DNA of 64,000 bases from a bacterium D16-50 (GCA_003612485.1 RAZA01000008.1:1-64000); one strand, 5' to 3'. Positions 20,458 through 30,281 are shown, counted from the stretch's first letter. Numbers and translations: made by a program. Notes: generated by a model not told the origin, from the sequence alone.

Positions 20458-21564
20458 TTATTTTTTGTGCAGCAGCCGCTGAATCTTTTCATGGGGATCC
20501 AGAAGCTTGGAGATGGACTTGCCCGCGTTTACGGAATGGATGTAAATGGCGATGTATTTCGTGATATCCACCTCTCTGTACCAAGGAGCGCTTGTTATCT
20601 CCTCCCGGCGGTAGGAGGCGTTGGTGATGAACACGGCGTTCAGCGCGCCCTCTTCATAGGCGGCATTGAAATGCTGGATTCCCTCTGTGAACAGAGCGAA
20701 TGTGGCCACTGCGAATACCCGCCGGGCGCCCTCCCGCTTGCAGTATTTCGCCACGTCCAGCATGGTGGTGCCGGAACAGATCATATCGTCCACGATAAAG
20801 ATATCCTTGTCCTTCAGAGTGGGGCCGATATATTTGTGCACATCAACTACGTAATTGCCGTCAACAACCTTGGTTCTGGATCTGCGTTTATAGAAAATGC
20901 CCATGTCCAGACCCAGCTCGTTGGTATATTTGAAGTTTCTTGTGGTAGCGCCCAGATCGGGGGATATAAAGAGAGAATGTTCTTCACAAAATTCTACATC
21001 AGGGTAGTTTTTCTTGATTGCCTTGATCACCTGATAGATGGGGAAAAGATCATCGAAGCCGGTGCAGGGAACCGCGTTGGCTACTCTGTTGTCATGGACA
21101 TCGAAGGCCGTGATGTTCTTTACACCGATGTTTTCAAGCTCCCGCAGCGCCATGGCGCAGTCCAGAGATTCCCGGGAGATCCTTCTGTCCTGACGGCTGG
21201 AATAGAGAAGGGGAGAGATCACGTTGACCCGGGACGCCTTGCCGCCGATGGCCGACACGGTTCTTTTCAGGTTCTGAAAATGTTCGTCCGGAGACATGGG
21301 TACCTGCTGCTTGTACATCTGGTAGGAGCAGGAATAATTGCCTACGTCCACCAATATGTACACATCTGCTCCCCGAACCGTCTCCTCCAGAACGGCTTTT
21401 GCATCGCCGGTGGAAAAGCGAACAATCTCCGGATTAACTACGTGGCATTCTTCTTTGTTGTAGGTCTCCCGCAGGTAATACTCGATCTTCTGGGCCAGCT
21501 CCTCCGTTCCGTACAAAGGCATCAATACGATGGGGACTGAGTGATTGGCTGATAGAAAACTCAT
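20458..21564 (-). CDS. prs: ribose-phosphate pyrophosphokinase (PRPP synthetase)
   Basis: A 368-residue enzyme making PRPP from ribose-5-phosphate and ATP for nucleotide, His and Trp synthesis. The PRPP-binding loop DDMICSGTTMLDVA and the ATP-site stretch SRQDRR are intact. The start is placed at ATG 21564, six bases after ACCTCC (21571-21576, minus-strand GGAGGT); two further in-frame ATGs upstream overlap or precede that site. It is longer than the roughly 315-residue classical enzyme, mainly through internal insertions, and matches the longer Clostridia form. It has its own promoter and a long leader. Confidence 0.9.
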   Translation of the reverse strand: MSFLSANHSVPIVLMPLYGTEELAQKIEYYLRETYNKEECHVVNPEIVRFSTGDAKAVLEETVRGADVYILVDVGNYSCSYQMYKQQVPMSPDEHFQNLKRTVSAIGGKASRVNVISPLLYSSRQDRRISRESLDCAMALRELENIGVKNITAFDVHDNRVANAVPCTGFDDLFPIYQVIKAIKKNYPDVEFCEEHSLFISPDLGATTRNFKYTNELGLDMGIFYKRRSRTKVVDGNYVVDVHKYIGPTLKDKDIFIVDDMICSGTTMLDVAKYCKREGARRVFAVATFALFTEGIQHFNAAYEEGALNAVFITNASYRREEITSAPWYREVDITKYIAIYIHSVNAGKSISKLLDPHEKIQRLLHKK

Positions 21565-21785
21565 GTTCATACCTCCCTGCCCGTTTTTGGGCATTGCCCG
21601 CCTTGCCGGGCGCTGTCGTGGGCCTTCTGCCGCAGAGACCGTCCCCTATAGATTCTGCGGTCTCCGTCCACAAGGAGTCTGCAGAGGATAGTTCCTATAC
21701 GGCTCCCGTCCTCCGAAGCCGTTCTTCTTATGTGCGCCCCTGCCGGGAATGTTCCCGCAGCTGGAAAGCCGATATATTATGTACA
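21565..21785 (-). other. long GC-rich leader of the PRPP synthetase gene
   Basis: About 220 bases separate the promoter from the start codon. Several hairpins can form, including GCCCG/CGGGC and GCCC-aaaaa-CGGGC directly in front of the ribosome site (21579-21592). No U-tract terminator and no known riboswitch motif was recognised. Confidence 0.45.
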
Positions 21786-21790
21786 TATTT

Positions 21791-21820
21791 ATAATACTTC
21801 CTGCGCCAACGGCTTGTCAA
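21791..21820 (-). promoter_or_regulatory. promoter of the PRPP synthetase gene
   Basis: Minus-strand TTGACA (21820-21815), an 18-base spacer and TATTAT (21796-21791) make a strong sigma-A promoter. Confidence 0.7.
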
Positions 21821-21901
21821 CAATCAAATATTTTGCAGGCGGAAGGGCAGGGCATTATTTTCAAGAATTTGGCAATTAGCTATTCCCTTTTTTTTAATAT
21901 A

Positions 21902-21910
21902 TGCTAAAAT
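21902..21910 (+). promoter_or_regulatory. extended -10 element upstream of the mannosidase gene
   Basis: TGC directly precedes TAAAAT (21905-21910), an extended -10 promoter; no good -35 box is present. It lies about 90 bases before the GH38 start, and the interval contains no gene. Confidence 0.5.
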
Positions 21911-22002
21911 AGCAGATAACAAAAGTTAAAACTCGGAAGAGATTTCAAGACAGATCCATCAGAATCAAAAGCCTGAGAATTCAGGCGGAAAGAGGAGGAC
22001 AT

Positions 22003-25000
22003 ATGCATTTTTTAGACAAAAGGATCAATGTGATCTGTGACGAGCTGAAAAAGCTTCAGTGGAAACAGAAGTTTCCGGTGACGGATTGGAAGTACAAGGA
22101 GGGGAATTTCATTCATCCGCAGGATGCGGAGGCCGATGACGGGGAGTGGAAGGACTTTGACTGCAAGACCATGCACTGGTACGGCCCCGACCGCCATTAT
22201 TGGTTCAAGGCGGTGTACAAGGTGCCCGAGGAGCTTGCAGGCAAGAGGATGTGGATGCGGGTCAGAACCCAGATCAACGAGTGGGACGACGCCAAGAATC
22301 CCCAGTTTCTGCTGTTCATCAACGGCTGCGCCATTCAGGGAATGGACATGAACCACAAGGAGGCGCTGCTGCGGGAGAGCGCCGTGGCAGGTGAGGAGCT
22401 TACCATAGAGCTTCAGTCCTACACGGGAACCCTGCACAATGAGTTCATGCTTTTCGTCGATATGTGCGAGGTGGATCCTCTGATCACCAAGGTCTACTAT
22501 GATCTGAAGGTTCCTCTTTCGGCGTTTCCCAGAATGGATGAGGACGACAAGACCAGAAAGGACATTGAGACTGTCCTGAACGAGACGGTGAACTTCATCG
22601 ATCTGAGAACCCCCTATTCCCCTGAGTTCTATTCCACTTTGCAGGAGGCCTCGGATTATATTGACAAGGCCCTGTACTCCGACATGGCGGGATACAAGGA
22701 CGTGATCGCCACCTGCATCGGCCATACGCATATCGACGTGGCCTGGTGGTGGACGGTGGAGCAGACCAGAGAAAAGACCGGACGGAGCTTTGCCACGGTG
22801 CTGAAGCTCATGGAGGAATACCCCAATTATAAGTTCATGTCCAGCCAGCCCCAGCTCTATGCCTTCTTGAAGGAGCGCTATCCTGAGCTCTATGCTCAGG
22901 TGAAGGAGCGGGTGAAGGAGGGACGCTGGGAGCCCGAAGGCGGCATGTGGGTTGAATCCGATACCAACCTGACCTCCGGAGAATCACTGGTGCGCCAGTT
23001 CATGCACGGAAAGCGCTTCTTTAAAGAAGAGTTCGGCGTGGACAACCGGATTCTTTGGCTGCCTGACGTGTTCGGATACACGGGAGCGCTGCCTCAGATC
23101 ATGAAAAAATGCGGTATTGATTACTTTATGACCACGAAGCTGGCATGGAACCAGTTCAACAAGGTGCCCTACGATACCATGATGTGGAGGGGCATCGACG
23201 GGACGGAGGTTCTGACCCACCTGATCACCACTCTGGGGGTAGGACAGCCGGTGACCAATTTCTTCACCACCTACAACGGGATGCTGCATCCCGATGCCAT
23301 TATGGGCGGCTGGATGCGCTACCAGAACAAGGATATCAACAACGACATTTTGATCTCCTACGGCTACGGCGACGGCGGCGGCGGCCCTACCAGAGAAATG
23401 CTGGAGACCTCCATCCGTATGGAGAAGGGCGTGAAGGGCATTCCCGCGGTACGGCAGGAGTTTGCCGGAACCTATTTTGACGAATTGAAGGAAAGAGTGA
23501 AGGACAATAGGAGGCTTCCTGTCTGGGAGGGTGAGCTGTATTTCGAGTACCATAGGGGAACCCTTACCTCCATGGGACGCAACAAGCGCTCCAACCGCAA
23601 GACGGAGCTGGGACTCATGGATCTGGAGCTGCTGTCGGTGCTGGCCAAGGACAAGCTGGCATATCCCGTGCAGGAGCTGGATGACATGTGGAAGAAGACC
23701 CTGATCAACCAGTTCCATGACATTCTGCCCGGCTCCTCCATCCATCAGGTCTACGAGGTGACGAAGGAAGAGTACGCGCAGCTGAAGGAGCAGATCGACG
23801 GTCTGGCCGGAGAGCGCATGAAGAAGCTGGCGGGAGAAGGAGACAGAGTCATGGTTCTGAACACTACCGGAAAGGTTCGTGAGGATGTGGCCTATCTGGG
23901 AGACTGTGACGCGGATTACCTGACGGACGAAGGGGGAACCCTTTACCCCGTGCAGCAGACGGCAGAAGGCGCGGTGGCGTTCTTGAGAGACATCCCTTCC
24001 AAGGGCTATCGTATGCTGCGCGCAGGAGTGCGCCGGGACGGGCAGCAGCCGGCGGAGAGCGCATTTGTCCTCTCTGACAAGTACACCTTGGAGACGCCTT
24101 TCTACAAGGTAAGCTTTGCGGAGAACGGGGAGATTGCCAGACTCTATGACAAGGAGAACGATAGAGAGGTGGTTCAGCCCGGCAAGACACTGAATCAGTT
24201 CCGTATGTACGAGGACAAGCCCATCTATTTTGACAACTGGGACATTGACATTTATTATACGGAGAAGAGCTGGAACGTGGACGGCGTAGAGAGCATGGAG
24301 TGGACGGAGCTGGGAAGCGTCCGGGCGGTGCTGGAGATTACCAGAAAGGCCAGCAAGTCCACCGTCACTCAGAAGATCATCTTCTATGCGGGCCAGAGAA
24401 GGATCGAGTTCCAGACCCATGTGGACTGGAAGGAACATCAGACATTGCTGAAGGTTCATTTCCCTGTGGCGGTACACACAGACGAAGCCACATTTGACGT
24501 GCAGTTCGGCAATCTGACCAGAAAGACCCACACCAATACCAGCTGGGATGTGGCAAGATTCGAGAGCTGCGGCCAGAAGTGGATGGATCTGTCCGAGGGA
24601 CACTACGGCGTCAGCCTTCTGAACGACTGTAAGTACGGGCATTCCGTGAAGGACAGCAACATGGCTCTGACACTGATCAAGTCCGGCATCGAGCCCAATC
24701 CAACCACGGATCAGGAGGAGCATGACTTCACCTATGCTCTCTATCCTCATGCCGAGACCTGGCGGGCAGCCGGGACGGTGGCGGAAGCCTACAAGCTGAA
24801 CCAGCCTCTGAAGGTGGAGCTTCATGCCGGGGAGGACGGTCCGGAGAGCGCGTCCTTTGCCGCTGTGGAAGCTTCCAATGTGGTTATCGAGACCATCAAG
24901 CAGGCTGAGGACGGGAAAGGCGTGATTCTGCGTATGTATGAGTCCGAAAATGCGTATACGAAGACCTCGGTGACCGTGAACGCAGACTTCGGCAAGGCCT

Positions 25001-25107
25001 ATGTCTGCAACTTGCTGGAAGAGGCGGAGCAGGAGGCGCAGGTGAGCGGCAGACAGATTGCAGTCACCTTAAAGCCCTACGAGGTGGTAACGCTGAAGCT
25101 GGTCTAA
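22003..25107 (+). CDS. GH38 alpha-mannosidase
   Basis: A 1034-residue cytoplasmic enzyme, full length for the family, no signal peptide. The zinc-binding motif HTHIDVAWWW lies near residues 243-252 and the nucleophile is Asp355 in WLPDVFGYTGALPQ. A middle helical domain and a C-terminal beta-sandwich (LYDKENDREVVQPG onwards) complete the fold. It cleaves alpha-linked mannose from N-glycan or mannan fragments. AGAGGAGG at 21990-21997 sets the ATG. A terminator follows, so it is monocistronic. The rest of an N-glycan pathway is not in the window, although beta-galactosidase and fucosidase genes lie nearby. Confidence 0.93.
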   Translation: MHFLDKRINVICDELKKLQWKQKFPVTDWKYKEGNFIHPQDAEADDGEWKDFDCKTMHWYGPDRHYWFKAVYKVPEELAGKRMWMRVRTQINEWDDAKNPQFLLFINGCAIQGMDMNHKEALLRESAVAGEELTIELQSYTGTLHNEFMLFVDMCEVDPLITKVYYDLKVPLSAFPRMDEDDKTRKDIETVLNETVNFIDLRTPYSPEFYSTLQEASDYIDKALYSDMAGYKDVIATCIGHTHIDVAWWWTVEQTREKTGRSFATVLKLMEEYPNYKFMSSQPQLYAFLKERYPELYAQVKERVKEGRWEPEGGMWVESDTNLTSGESLVRQFMHGKRFFKEEFGVDNRILWLPDVFGYTGALPQIMKKCGIDYFMTTKLAWNQFNKVPYDTMMWRGIDGTEVLTHLITTLGVGQPVTNFFTTYNGMLHPDAIMGGWMRYQNKDINNDILISYGYGDGGGGPTREMLETSIRMEKGVKGIPAVRQEFAGTYFDELKERVKDNRRLPVWEGELYFEYHRGTLTSMGRNKRSNRKTELGLMDLELLSVLAKDKLAYPVQELDDMWKKTLINQFHDILPGSSIHQVYEVTKEEYAQLKEQIDGLAGERMKKLAGEGDRVMVLNTTGKVREDVAYLGDCDADYLTDEGGTLYPVQQTAEGAVAFLRDIPSKGYRMLRAGVRRDGQQPAESAFVLSDKYTLETPFYKVSFAENGEIARLYDKENDREVVQPGKTLNQFRMYEDKPIYFDNWDIDIYYTEKSWNVDGVESMEWTELGSVRAVLEITRKASKSTVTQKIIFYAGQRRIEFQTHVDWKEHQTLLKVHFPVAVHTDEATFDVQFGNLTRKTHTNTSWDVARFESCGQKWMDLSEGHYGVSLLNDCKYGHSVKDSNMALTLIKSGIEPNPTTDQEEHDFTYALYPHAETWRAAGTVAEAYKLNQPLKVELHAGEDGPESASFAAVEASNVVIETIKQAEDGKGVILRMYESENAYTKTSVTVNADFGKAYVCNLLEEAEQEAQVSGRQIAVTLKPYEVVTLKLV

Positions 25108-25151
25108 GGAAGAAAAGCTGTCAGGGAATAGAATAGGGAAATAAGGATTTT

Positions 25152-25197
25152 ATGCTGCCTTGTCGGGTTTTTGAGACAAGGCGGCATTTGTTTTTTT
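25152..25197 (+). terminator. terminator behind the mannosidase gene
   Basis: ATGCTGCCTTGTC (25152-25164) pairs with GACAAGGCGGCAT (25175-25187) apart from one mismatch and is followed by a T-rich tract to 25197. The remainder up to 25277 shows no gene. Confidence 0.88.
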
Positions 25198-25277
25198 GGG
25201 GTGACGCAGGCCTTGAGAGAGAGCCGCGCCCCTGAAGGGATGCGCCTCTTGACTTGTGTCCTGAAGGCAAGTTGCGA

Positions 25278-25306
25278 TTTACAACATATTGAATTTATGA
25301 TAAAAT
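25278..25306 (+). promoter_or_regulatory. promoter of the HD-domain gene
   Basis: TTTACA (25278-25283), a 17-base spacer and TAAAAT (25301-25306) sit about 100 bases before the start codon at 25409 in AT-rich DNA. Confidence 0.65.
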
Positions 25307-25408
25307 TTTAATAAAAGAAATGCGGAGCAGTTTCTGTTATGATGTTTCTATTATTGCATTTGACATCCATATGAGGCGCTGAAATTACGACACTGGAAGG
25401 AAATAGGG

Positions 25409-27274
25409 ATGGATAATCTTTATAAAAGGTATGTTGAGAATCTGAACGCTGCCTGCGGTCTGGTCAAGCCGCAGGTGACTCCCGGCATGTCCGAGGAACA
25501 AATCATTGAAACGATACGCAGCGGTGCAGAGAGGCTTTTTCGGATCCATCAGGAAAATGACGGCATTCTGCAGGAGATACTGTTCTCCAAGACGGCTGAG
25601 ACGCTTGCGGCGGAGGAGGCAGAGCAGCTGTCGGCGCTGGCGGATGAGCTTTTCAGCTATAACCGCAGCCCTGACACGGGTGTCGCATACAGAATCCACA
25701 AGCTGCTCTATGAATATGGAGAATTTCATCAGGATGTAGACCGGATGATTCGGGAGCTTTATCATCAGGGGATCACCATACTGTATCTGAACGTCTCTGC
25801 CGGAGACGGAAAGAAGGGGCTGTTTGACGATCTGATGGAGAAATACTTTTCGGCCGGGGCGTCCTATCTGGAGCGCTATGGGGAAATAGGCAACGGACAG
25901 ACCCGGGGCTATATCATACGCTGTCTGGGCAACCTGAAGCATGTGGTGAGGGATTTGGAGGAGGACGGAAGCGGGAGGAGTCTGGAGGAGATAGAGTGGG
26001 AGGAGTACATGAAATGCTTCAATAGAACCATGGATGTGGTCAATTCCTCCGATTACCGGCAGATGAATCCGGAGATTCCGTGGGATTCCTTTGCGTATAC
26101 CATGCATTATGACAGAACCAAGTTTCTGGCGAATCTGCGCACCGAGGAGGCGCCCAGTCCCATGATCGCTCAGGGAGTGCTGGAATCCGCAGAATATGTC
26201 TACCGTCATCAGGAAGCGGCGGCCAAGGCCAAGAACAGGGGGCTGGGGGGGCGAACCCGGTATGTTCACGGGGCTGCCAGATATCATGCCGGACTGTTGT
26301 CCGTCGAAGAGCTGGTGGATACTCTGTTTGAGATGTGCGAGTCTTCCGATCTGGGGGACTTTTCCGGTGACAATATATGGGTTCTGATGTACACGCCGGA
26401 ATATCTGATGTACTATACCGGGGAAATGCCGGAGGAAAAGAGGCAGGCGGTGCAGGCCAGGCTGCAGGGGGCGCTGGATAAGCAGCAGGAATTTCTGTTT
26501 CGGCTGCCCAGAAACGAGTATGCCCTTCAGGTTACCAGAATCCTTCAGCTCACCGCAGGCTACATGGTGAACCATGATAAAAATTTCTGCCAGCGGGTGC
26601 TGGATTATATTCTGGCCTGCCATCCCCCTACCTTTGTTCATTCCAAGGTGGTGGGACTGCTGACCAGATGGTTCTGCCGCAGGCTGGCGCAGGTCAGACC
26701 TGAGCTTTTGGAGGGGACTTTCGGCCTTGAGAGCATAGACGAGGCATCGGGAAACCTTGAGACCCTTTTGGAGCTGGCTTATCAGAGCGGTCTGCGCCAT
26801 GATCTGGGCAAGTGCATGCTGCTGAATTATATCGGACTGTACAGCCGCCGGCTGCTGGACGAGGAGTTCGCCTGCATCAAGCAGCATGCCGTCTTCGGCT
26901 GTCGGCTGCTGGAGGCCATTGGCATGGAGGAGATGGCCATGGCTGCCCATTACCATCACAGCTCCTTTGACGGTGCAGGGGGGTATCCCCGCCATGAGAG
27001 GGAATGTCCGGCTTCCGTCCGGGTAATCGTGGACATCATCACGGTGGTGGACTCTTTAGATGCAGGCACGGACGATGTGGGAAGGAGCTATGCGGCGGCC
27101 AAGAGCTATGAGCGGCTGGTGGAGGAGCTGCGGGCGGGCAAGGGGACCCGTTATGCCCCTCATGTGGTGGAGCTGCTGGATGACCCGGTATTTTATGAGG
27201 ATACCAAGCGCTTCCTTGCCGAGAGCAGGAGGCAGGTGTATGTTGAGGTATACTGCGACGCTCCGTGCTCTTAA
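25409..27274 (+). CDS. HD-domain phosphohydrolase-like protein
   Basis: A 621-residue soluble protein. The C-terminal third is an HD domain with the metal-binding dyad His464-Asp465 (RHDLGK) and a downstream HH...DGAGGYP stretch resembling the HD-GYP motif of cyclic-di-GMP phosphodiesterases, with GGYP in place of GYP. The N-terminal 400 residues are helical and unrecognised; they may be a sensor or scaffold. Activity against c-di-GMP or another nucleotide is inference. AAGGAAATAGGG precedes ATG 25409. It has its own promoter and is followed by a large hairpin. Confidence 0.75.
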   Translation: MDNLYKRYVENLNAACGLVKPQVTPGMSEEQIIETIRSGAERLFRIHQENDGILQEILFSKTAETLAAEEAEQLSALADELFSYNRSPDTGVAYRIHKLLYEYGEFHQDVDRMIRELYHQGITILYLNVSAGDGKKGLFDDLMEKYFSAGASYLERYGEIGNGQTRGYIIRCLGNLKHVVRDLEEDGSGRSLEEIEWEEYMKCFNRTMDVVNSSDYRQMNPEIPWDSFAYTMHYDRTKFLANLRTEEAPSPMIAQGVLESAEYVYRHQEAAAKAKNRGLGGRTRYVHGAARYHAGLLSVEELVDTLFEMCESSDLGDFSGDNIWVLMYTPEYLMYYTGEMPEEKRQAVQARLQGALDKQQEFLFRLPRNEYALQVTRILQLTAGYMVNHDKNFCQRVLDYILACHPPTFVHSKVVGLLTRWFCRRLAQVRPELLEGTFGLESIDEASGNLETLLELAYQSGLRHDLGKCMLLNYIGLYSRRLLDEEFACIKQHAVFGCRLLEAIGMEEMAMAAHYHHSSFDGAGGYPRHERECPASVRVIVDIITVVDSLDAGTDDVGRSYAAAKSYERLVEELRAGKGTRYAPHVVELLDDPVFYEDTKRFLAESRRQVYVEVYCDAPCS

Positions 27275-27327
27275 AAAAATTTTTTAATTTTCCAACCCTT
27301 TCGGATGTTTTGGACACTATATATATG

Positions 27328-27394
27328 ACTGAGATGTCAATGTTTGTCCGGGTGGTAGGCCCGACTCCTTGTTGTATTGACATCTCAGTTTTTT
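27328..27394 (+). terminator. large two-tier hairpin with U-tract
   Basis: ACTGAGATGTCAAT (27328-27341) pairs perfectly with ATTGACATCTCAGT (27376-27389), followed by T6. Inside the 34-base loop, GTC-c-GGG (27346-27352) can pair with CCCGAC (27360-27365). The simple reading is the terminator of the HD gene. TATATA at 27318-27323 lies just upstream, so a short separate RNA is possible. Confidence 0.8.
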
Positions 27395-27464
27395 CGTATA
27401 TGAATTTCGGAGCAATCAGAAAATATGTGTGACAAAAGAAACATAAAAAGCGTGGGCGGAGGAA

Positions 27465-29096
27465 ATGGACAAAGAATTTGCGGATAGGATGATAGGAGAG
27501 TTTCAGAAAAAATTTTTCGGCTATGCGCTGTCGAAGACGGCAAATCTGGATGAGGCGGAGGAGTTGGCCGCCAGAATCGTCTGTGAGGCCTATTCTGTGC
27601 TGCGCAGCGCAGAAAATATCTACAATTGGGAAGGTTATCTGTATCGAATCGCCGCCAATGTATATGCCAGATATGTGGCGGAGCGAAAAAGGAGCGCAGG
27701 AGAGGATCTGAACGAAATGGAAATCGGGGATTCCACGGATTTCGTTTCGGACATTTTTCGGGAAGAGGAGGCTGCGCTGCTGAAGCGGGAGGTGGCCTGG
27801 CTGACCAGAAGGCACCGCGAAATTGTTCTGCTTTACTATTATCATGAAAAAAAGATACCGGAGATTGCTAAATTGCTGGATATTCCGCAGGGAACGGTAA
27901 AATGGCATCTGTCGGATGCCAGAAAAAGCATCAAAGAGGGGATGAAGAGCATGAGAGGGAAGGGAAATCTGGGGCTGGAGCCCATACGCTTTGTTCGTAT
28001 AAGTCATACGGGAGATCACGGAAGCGAGGGGGCGCCGGAGAACTTCCTGAATACCCGTCTTCGGCAGAATATTGCATACGCGGCATATTATACGCCGAAG
28101 TCGGTGCAGGAGATTGCGCAGGAGCTGGGGGTAAGCCCGGTATACGTGGAGGACGAGGTTGACTATCTTGAGGAGCACGGATTTCTTGATCTGAGACCGG
28201 GGAGCCGCTATCGTACAAACATATTTATTACGGACATTCCCCCTTATATGGCAAAGCGGCTGCAGGAGATCGACAGAAGGGTTGCCCAAGAGCTGTCCCG
28301 GAAGTATTTTCCTGTTCTGCAAGAGACGTTTAAAGATTATCGAAATTTAGATATTTATGTGCCTGAGGATGATTACAATTATCTCCTATGGTCTCTGGTG
28401 CCCATGGCGGTGAGTAATATGAGGAACAGGGAGTGTGACGAGAACATAATCAGGAGGGTGTATTGCAGGAAACTTAAGGACGGGGGTGAATACATGGCCT
28501 ACGCCACAGTATGCAGAGGCGTGGAAGAGGAGGCTCCTGAACCTTATGAATTTTTAGGAGATATGTACCGCAGGTGCAGTCCCGGAAACATAGGATCATG
28601 GTCTGTGAACACAAGATTCGACACTAGGCAGTGGGAGTGGCAGGACAATAGGAGCGATGACTACGGATATCTTCATTTATATATGGAAAATAGGCTGCCA
28701 AAGATAGAAGCCTTGGTGGGGATCTATGAAAGATTGTATGAAAGAGGGCTTTTGGCTCAAAGCAAGAACGGATCCATGGTCAATGTGGTGGTGGTAAAGC
28801 AGGAGCTTCTGGAGGACGGGAAGCTGGAACCCAGAAACAACCCTTTATTGGACAGACTGCCGCCGCTTTCTCAGGAAATGAAGTCCTATGTCAAAGAGAA
28901 CTGCCGGGAAAAGATTTTGCTGGCGAAGCAATATTATCCCGAACATATGCATCAGGCGCTGGAGTGCCGGATGGGCTTCGAGATCAATCCGGTGATGCTT
29001 CTGGAGGTGCTTTTGGAGAAAGGCGCGCTGAAACCTCTTTCGGAGAACCAGAGAAAGGGGGTAATGACGGTGGTCAGCAGCGATATTCTGCCGTGA
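27465..29096 (+). CDS. sigma-70-family factor with long C-terminal extension
   Basis: A 543-residue protein. Residues 10-80 match sigma region 2 (NWEGYLYRIAANVYARYVAE), and residues 105-160 match region 4 (LTRRHREIVLLYYYHEKKI then IPQGTVKWHLSDARK), as in ECF-type factors of 160-190 residues. A further 360 residues follow: a winged-helix-like segment near 205-250 (SVQEIAQELGVSPVYVEDE) and a long domain I cannot name. It may couple promoter recognition to a built-in sensor. GGAGGAAATGG sets the start. No anti-sigma gene is adjacent, which fits the idea of an internal regulatory domain. Confidence 0.78.
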   Translation: MDKEFADRMIGEFQKKFFGYALSKTANLDEAEELAARIVCEAYSVLRSAENIYNWEGYLYRIAANVYARYVAERKRSAGEDLNEMEIGDSTDFVSDIFREEEAALLKREVAWLTRRHREIVLLYYYHEKKIPEIAKLLDIPQGTVKWHLSDARKSIKEGMKSMRGKGNLGLEPIRFVRISHTGDHGSEGAPENFLNTRLRQNIAYAAYYTPKSVQEIAQELGVSPVYVEDEVDYLEEHGFLDLRPGSRYRTNIFITDIPPYMAKRLQEIDRRVAQELSRKYFPVLQETFKDYRNLDIYVPEDDYNYLLWSLVPMAVSNMRNRECDENIIRRVYCRKLKDGGEYMAYATVCRGVEEEAPEPYEFLGDMYRRCSPGNIGSWSVNTRFDTRQWEWQDNRSDDYGYLHLYMENRLPKIEALVGIYERLYERGLLAQSKNGSMVNVVVVKQELLEDGKLEPRNNPLLDRLPPLSQEMKSYVKENCREKILLAKQYYPEHMHQALECRMGFEINPVMLLEVLLEKGALKPLSENQRKGVMTVVSSDILP

Positions 29097-29290
29097 GATT
29101 TTAGATCAGAACGGTCGGAATAAGTTTAGCGAAACACACAAATTTGTGCGCAGAAAATTCCGCCCTAAGCTTTCCCTTTTTGCGTGAATATGATAGTATG
29201 ATAATGGGCTGTGTCCGGAAGGCTTTTCGGCCCCGGAATCTGAACCGAGAGCCGGATTGAAGAATGCAGAAGGGGATAAAGGAGGGCATT

Positions 29291-30169
29291 ATGGCGGTAT
29301 ATGAGTTGAGCAATGATGTGATATCTGTCAAAGTGGACAGTCACGGCGCAGAGCTGAAGTCCTTGAGGAGGACGGACACCCGGACGGAGTATATGTGGCG
29401 GGGAGATCCTAAGTATTGGGGAAGGACTTCCCCTATTCTCTTCCCTTTTGTGGGAGGAGTCAGGGACAGGGAGTATCGGACAGGAGGGAAGAGCTATTCC
29501 ATGACCCAGCACGGCTTTGCCAGAGACATGGAGTTTGAGCTGGTTTCCCGGAGCGAGGAGGAAATCTGGTTTCGCCTGGAATCCGATGAGGAGACTTTAT
29601 CTAAATTCCCTTTTGCCTTCGTGCTGAAGGCAGGCTATAGGATAGAAGGGAACAAGGTAAAAGTGCTTTGGCAGGTGGAGAATCCCGGCGGGGAGGAGCT
29701 GTATTTTTCCATAGGAGGGCATCCGGCCTTCAACTGTCCCATTGACGAGGGCACAAGGCAGGAGGAGTATTTCGTGGATTTCGGTGATGTGGAGGAGGTG
29801 GTCAGCACCGGAATCAATGAAAAAGGTCTGGCCATGAACTGCAGCAATGTATATCCCTTGACGGAAGGGCGGCTGGCCTTGACCCCCAACCTTTTTGACG
29901 CGGACGCGCTGGTGATTGAGAACAGCCAGACCGATACGGTTGCCCTGTGCAGGAAGGACGGCAGCAGGTATCTGACAGTCACCATGGACGCTCCGCTGTT
30001 CGGCGTATGGTCTCCGGCTGGCAAGGGGGCTCCCTTTGTCTGCATAGAGCCTTGGTACGGAAGGTGCGACGGCGAGGACTTTCAGGGAACGCTGGAGGAG
30101 AGGAAGTGGGGCAACCACATAGCGCCGGGACAGGTCTGGAAGGCGGACTACGTGATCGAATGTGTATGA
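29291..30169 (+). CDS. aldose 1-epimerase family protein
   Basis: A 292-residue mutarotase-like protein of the galactose-mutarotase fold. The sugar-phosphate-epimerase-like motifs TSPILFPFVGG, GFARDMEFE and GGHPAFNCP are present, including the conserved His of the last motif. The family interconverts alpha and beta anomers of hexoses or acts on hexose-6-phosphates. AAAGGAGGG (29278-29286) supports ATG 29291 over the upstream in-frame ATG 29264. TATGAT near 29197-29202 is a weak candidate -10 box. It lies 112 bases before glutamine synthetase; a shared function is not evident. Confidence 0.85.
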   Translation: MAVYELSNDVISVKVDSHGAELKSLRRTDTRTEYMWRGDPKYWGRTSPILFPFVGGVRDREYRTGGKSYSMTQHGFARDMEFELVSRSEEEIWFRLESDEETLSKFPFAFVLKAGYRIEGNKVKVLWQVENPGGEELYFSIGGHPAFNCPIDEGTRQEEYFVDFGDVEEVVSTGINEKGLAMNCSNVYPLTEGRLALTPNLFDADALVIENSQTDTVALCRKDGSRYLTVTMDAPLFGVWSPAGKGAPFVCIEPWYGRCDGEDFQGTLEERKWGNHIAPGQVWKADYVIECV

Positions 30170-30281
30170 GGTTTCATACGCGGAGGAAGGTCAGGGGCAG
30201 TATAAGGAGAGCGTTTTAAGCAAAAGCCCCTTGGGGCCGGAAGGACGCGTAAAAAATTGAATAGAAGGAAGGAGCAGGGGT

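Noticed and set aside
21565..21785. Known PRPP or guanidine (ykkC-type) riboswitch
   Set aside because: No conserved ykkC motif or terminator hairpin with U-tract was recognised; only generic GC-rich stems.
22984..24825. 613-residue reading frame antisense to the mannosidase gene
   Set aside because: GC-rich coding DNA often leaves long antisense frames; no ribosome site, no recognisable domain, and the GH38 motifs on the + strand are complete.
25385..26995. 536-residue frame antisense to the HD gene
   Set aside because: No start context or domain; the + strand protein has an intact HD motif and a promoter.
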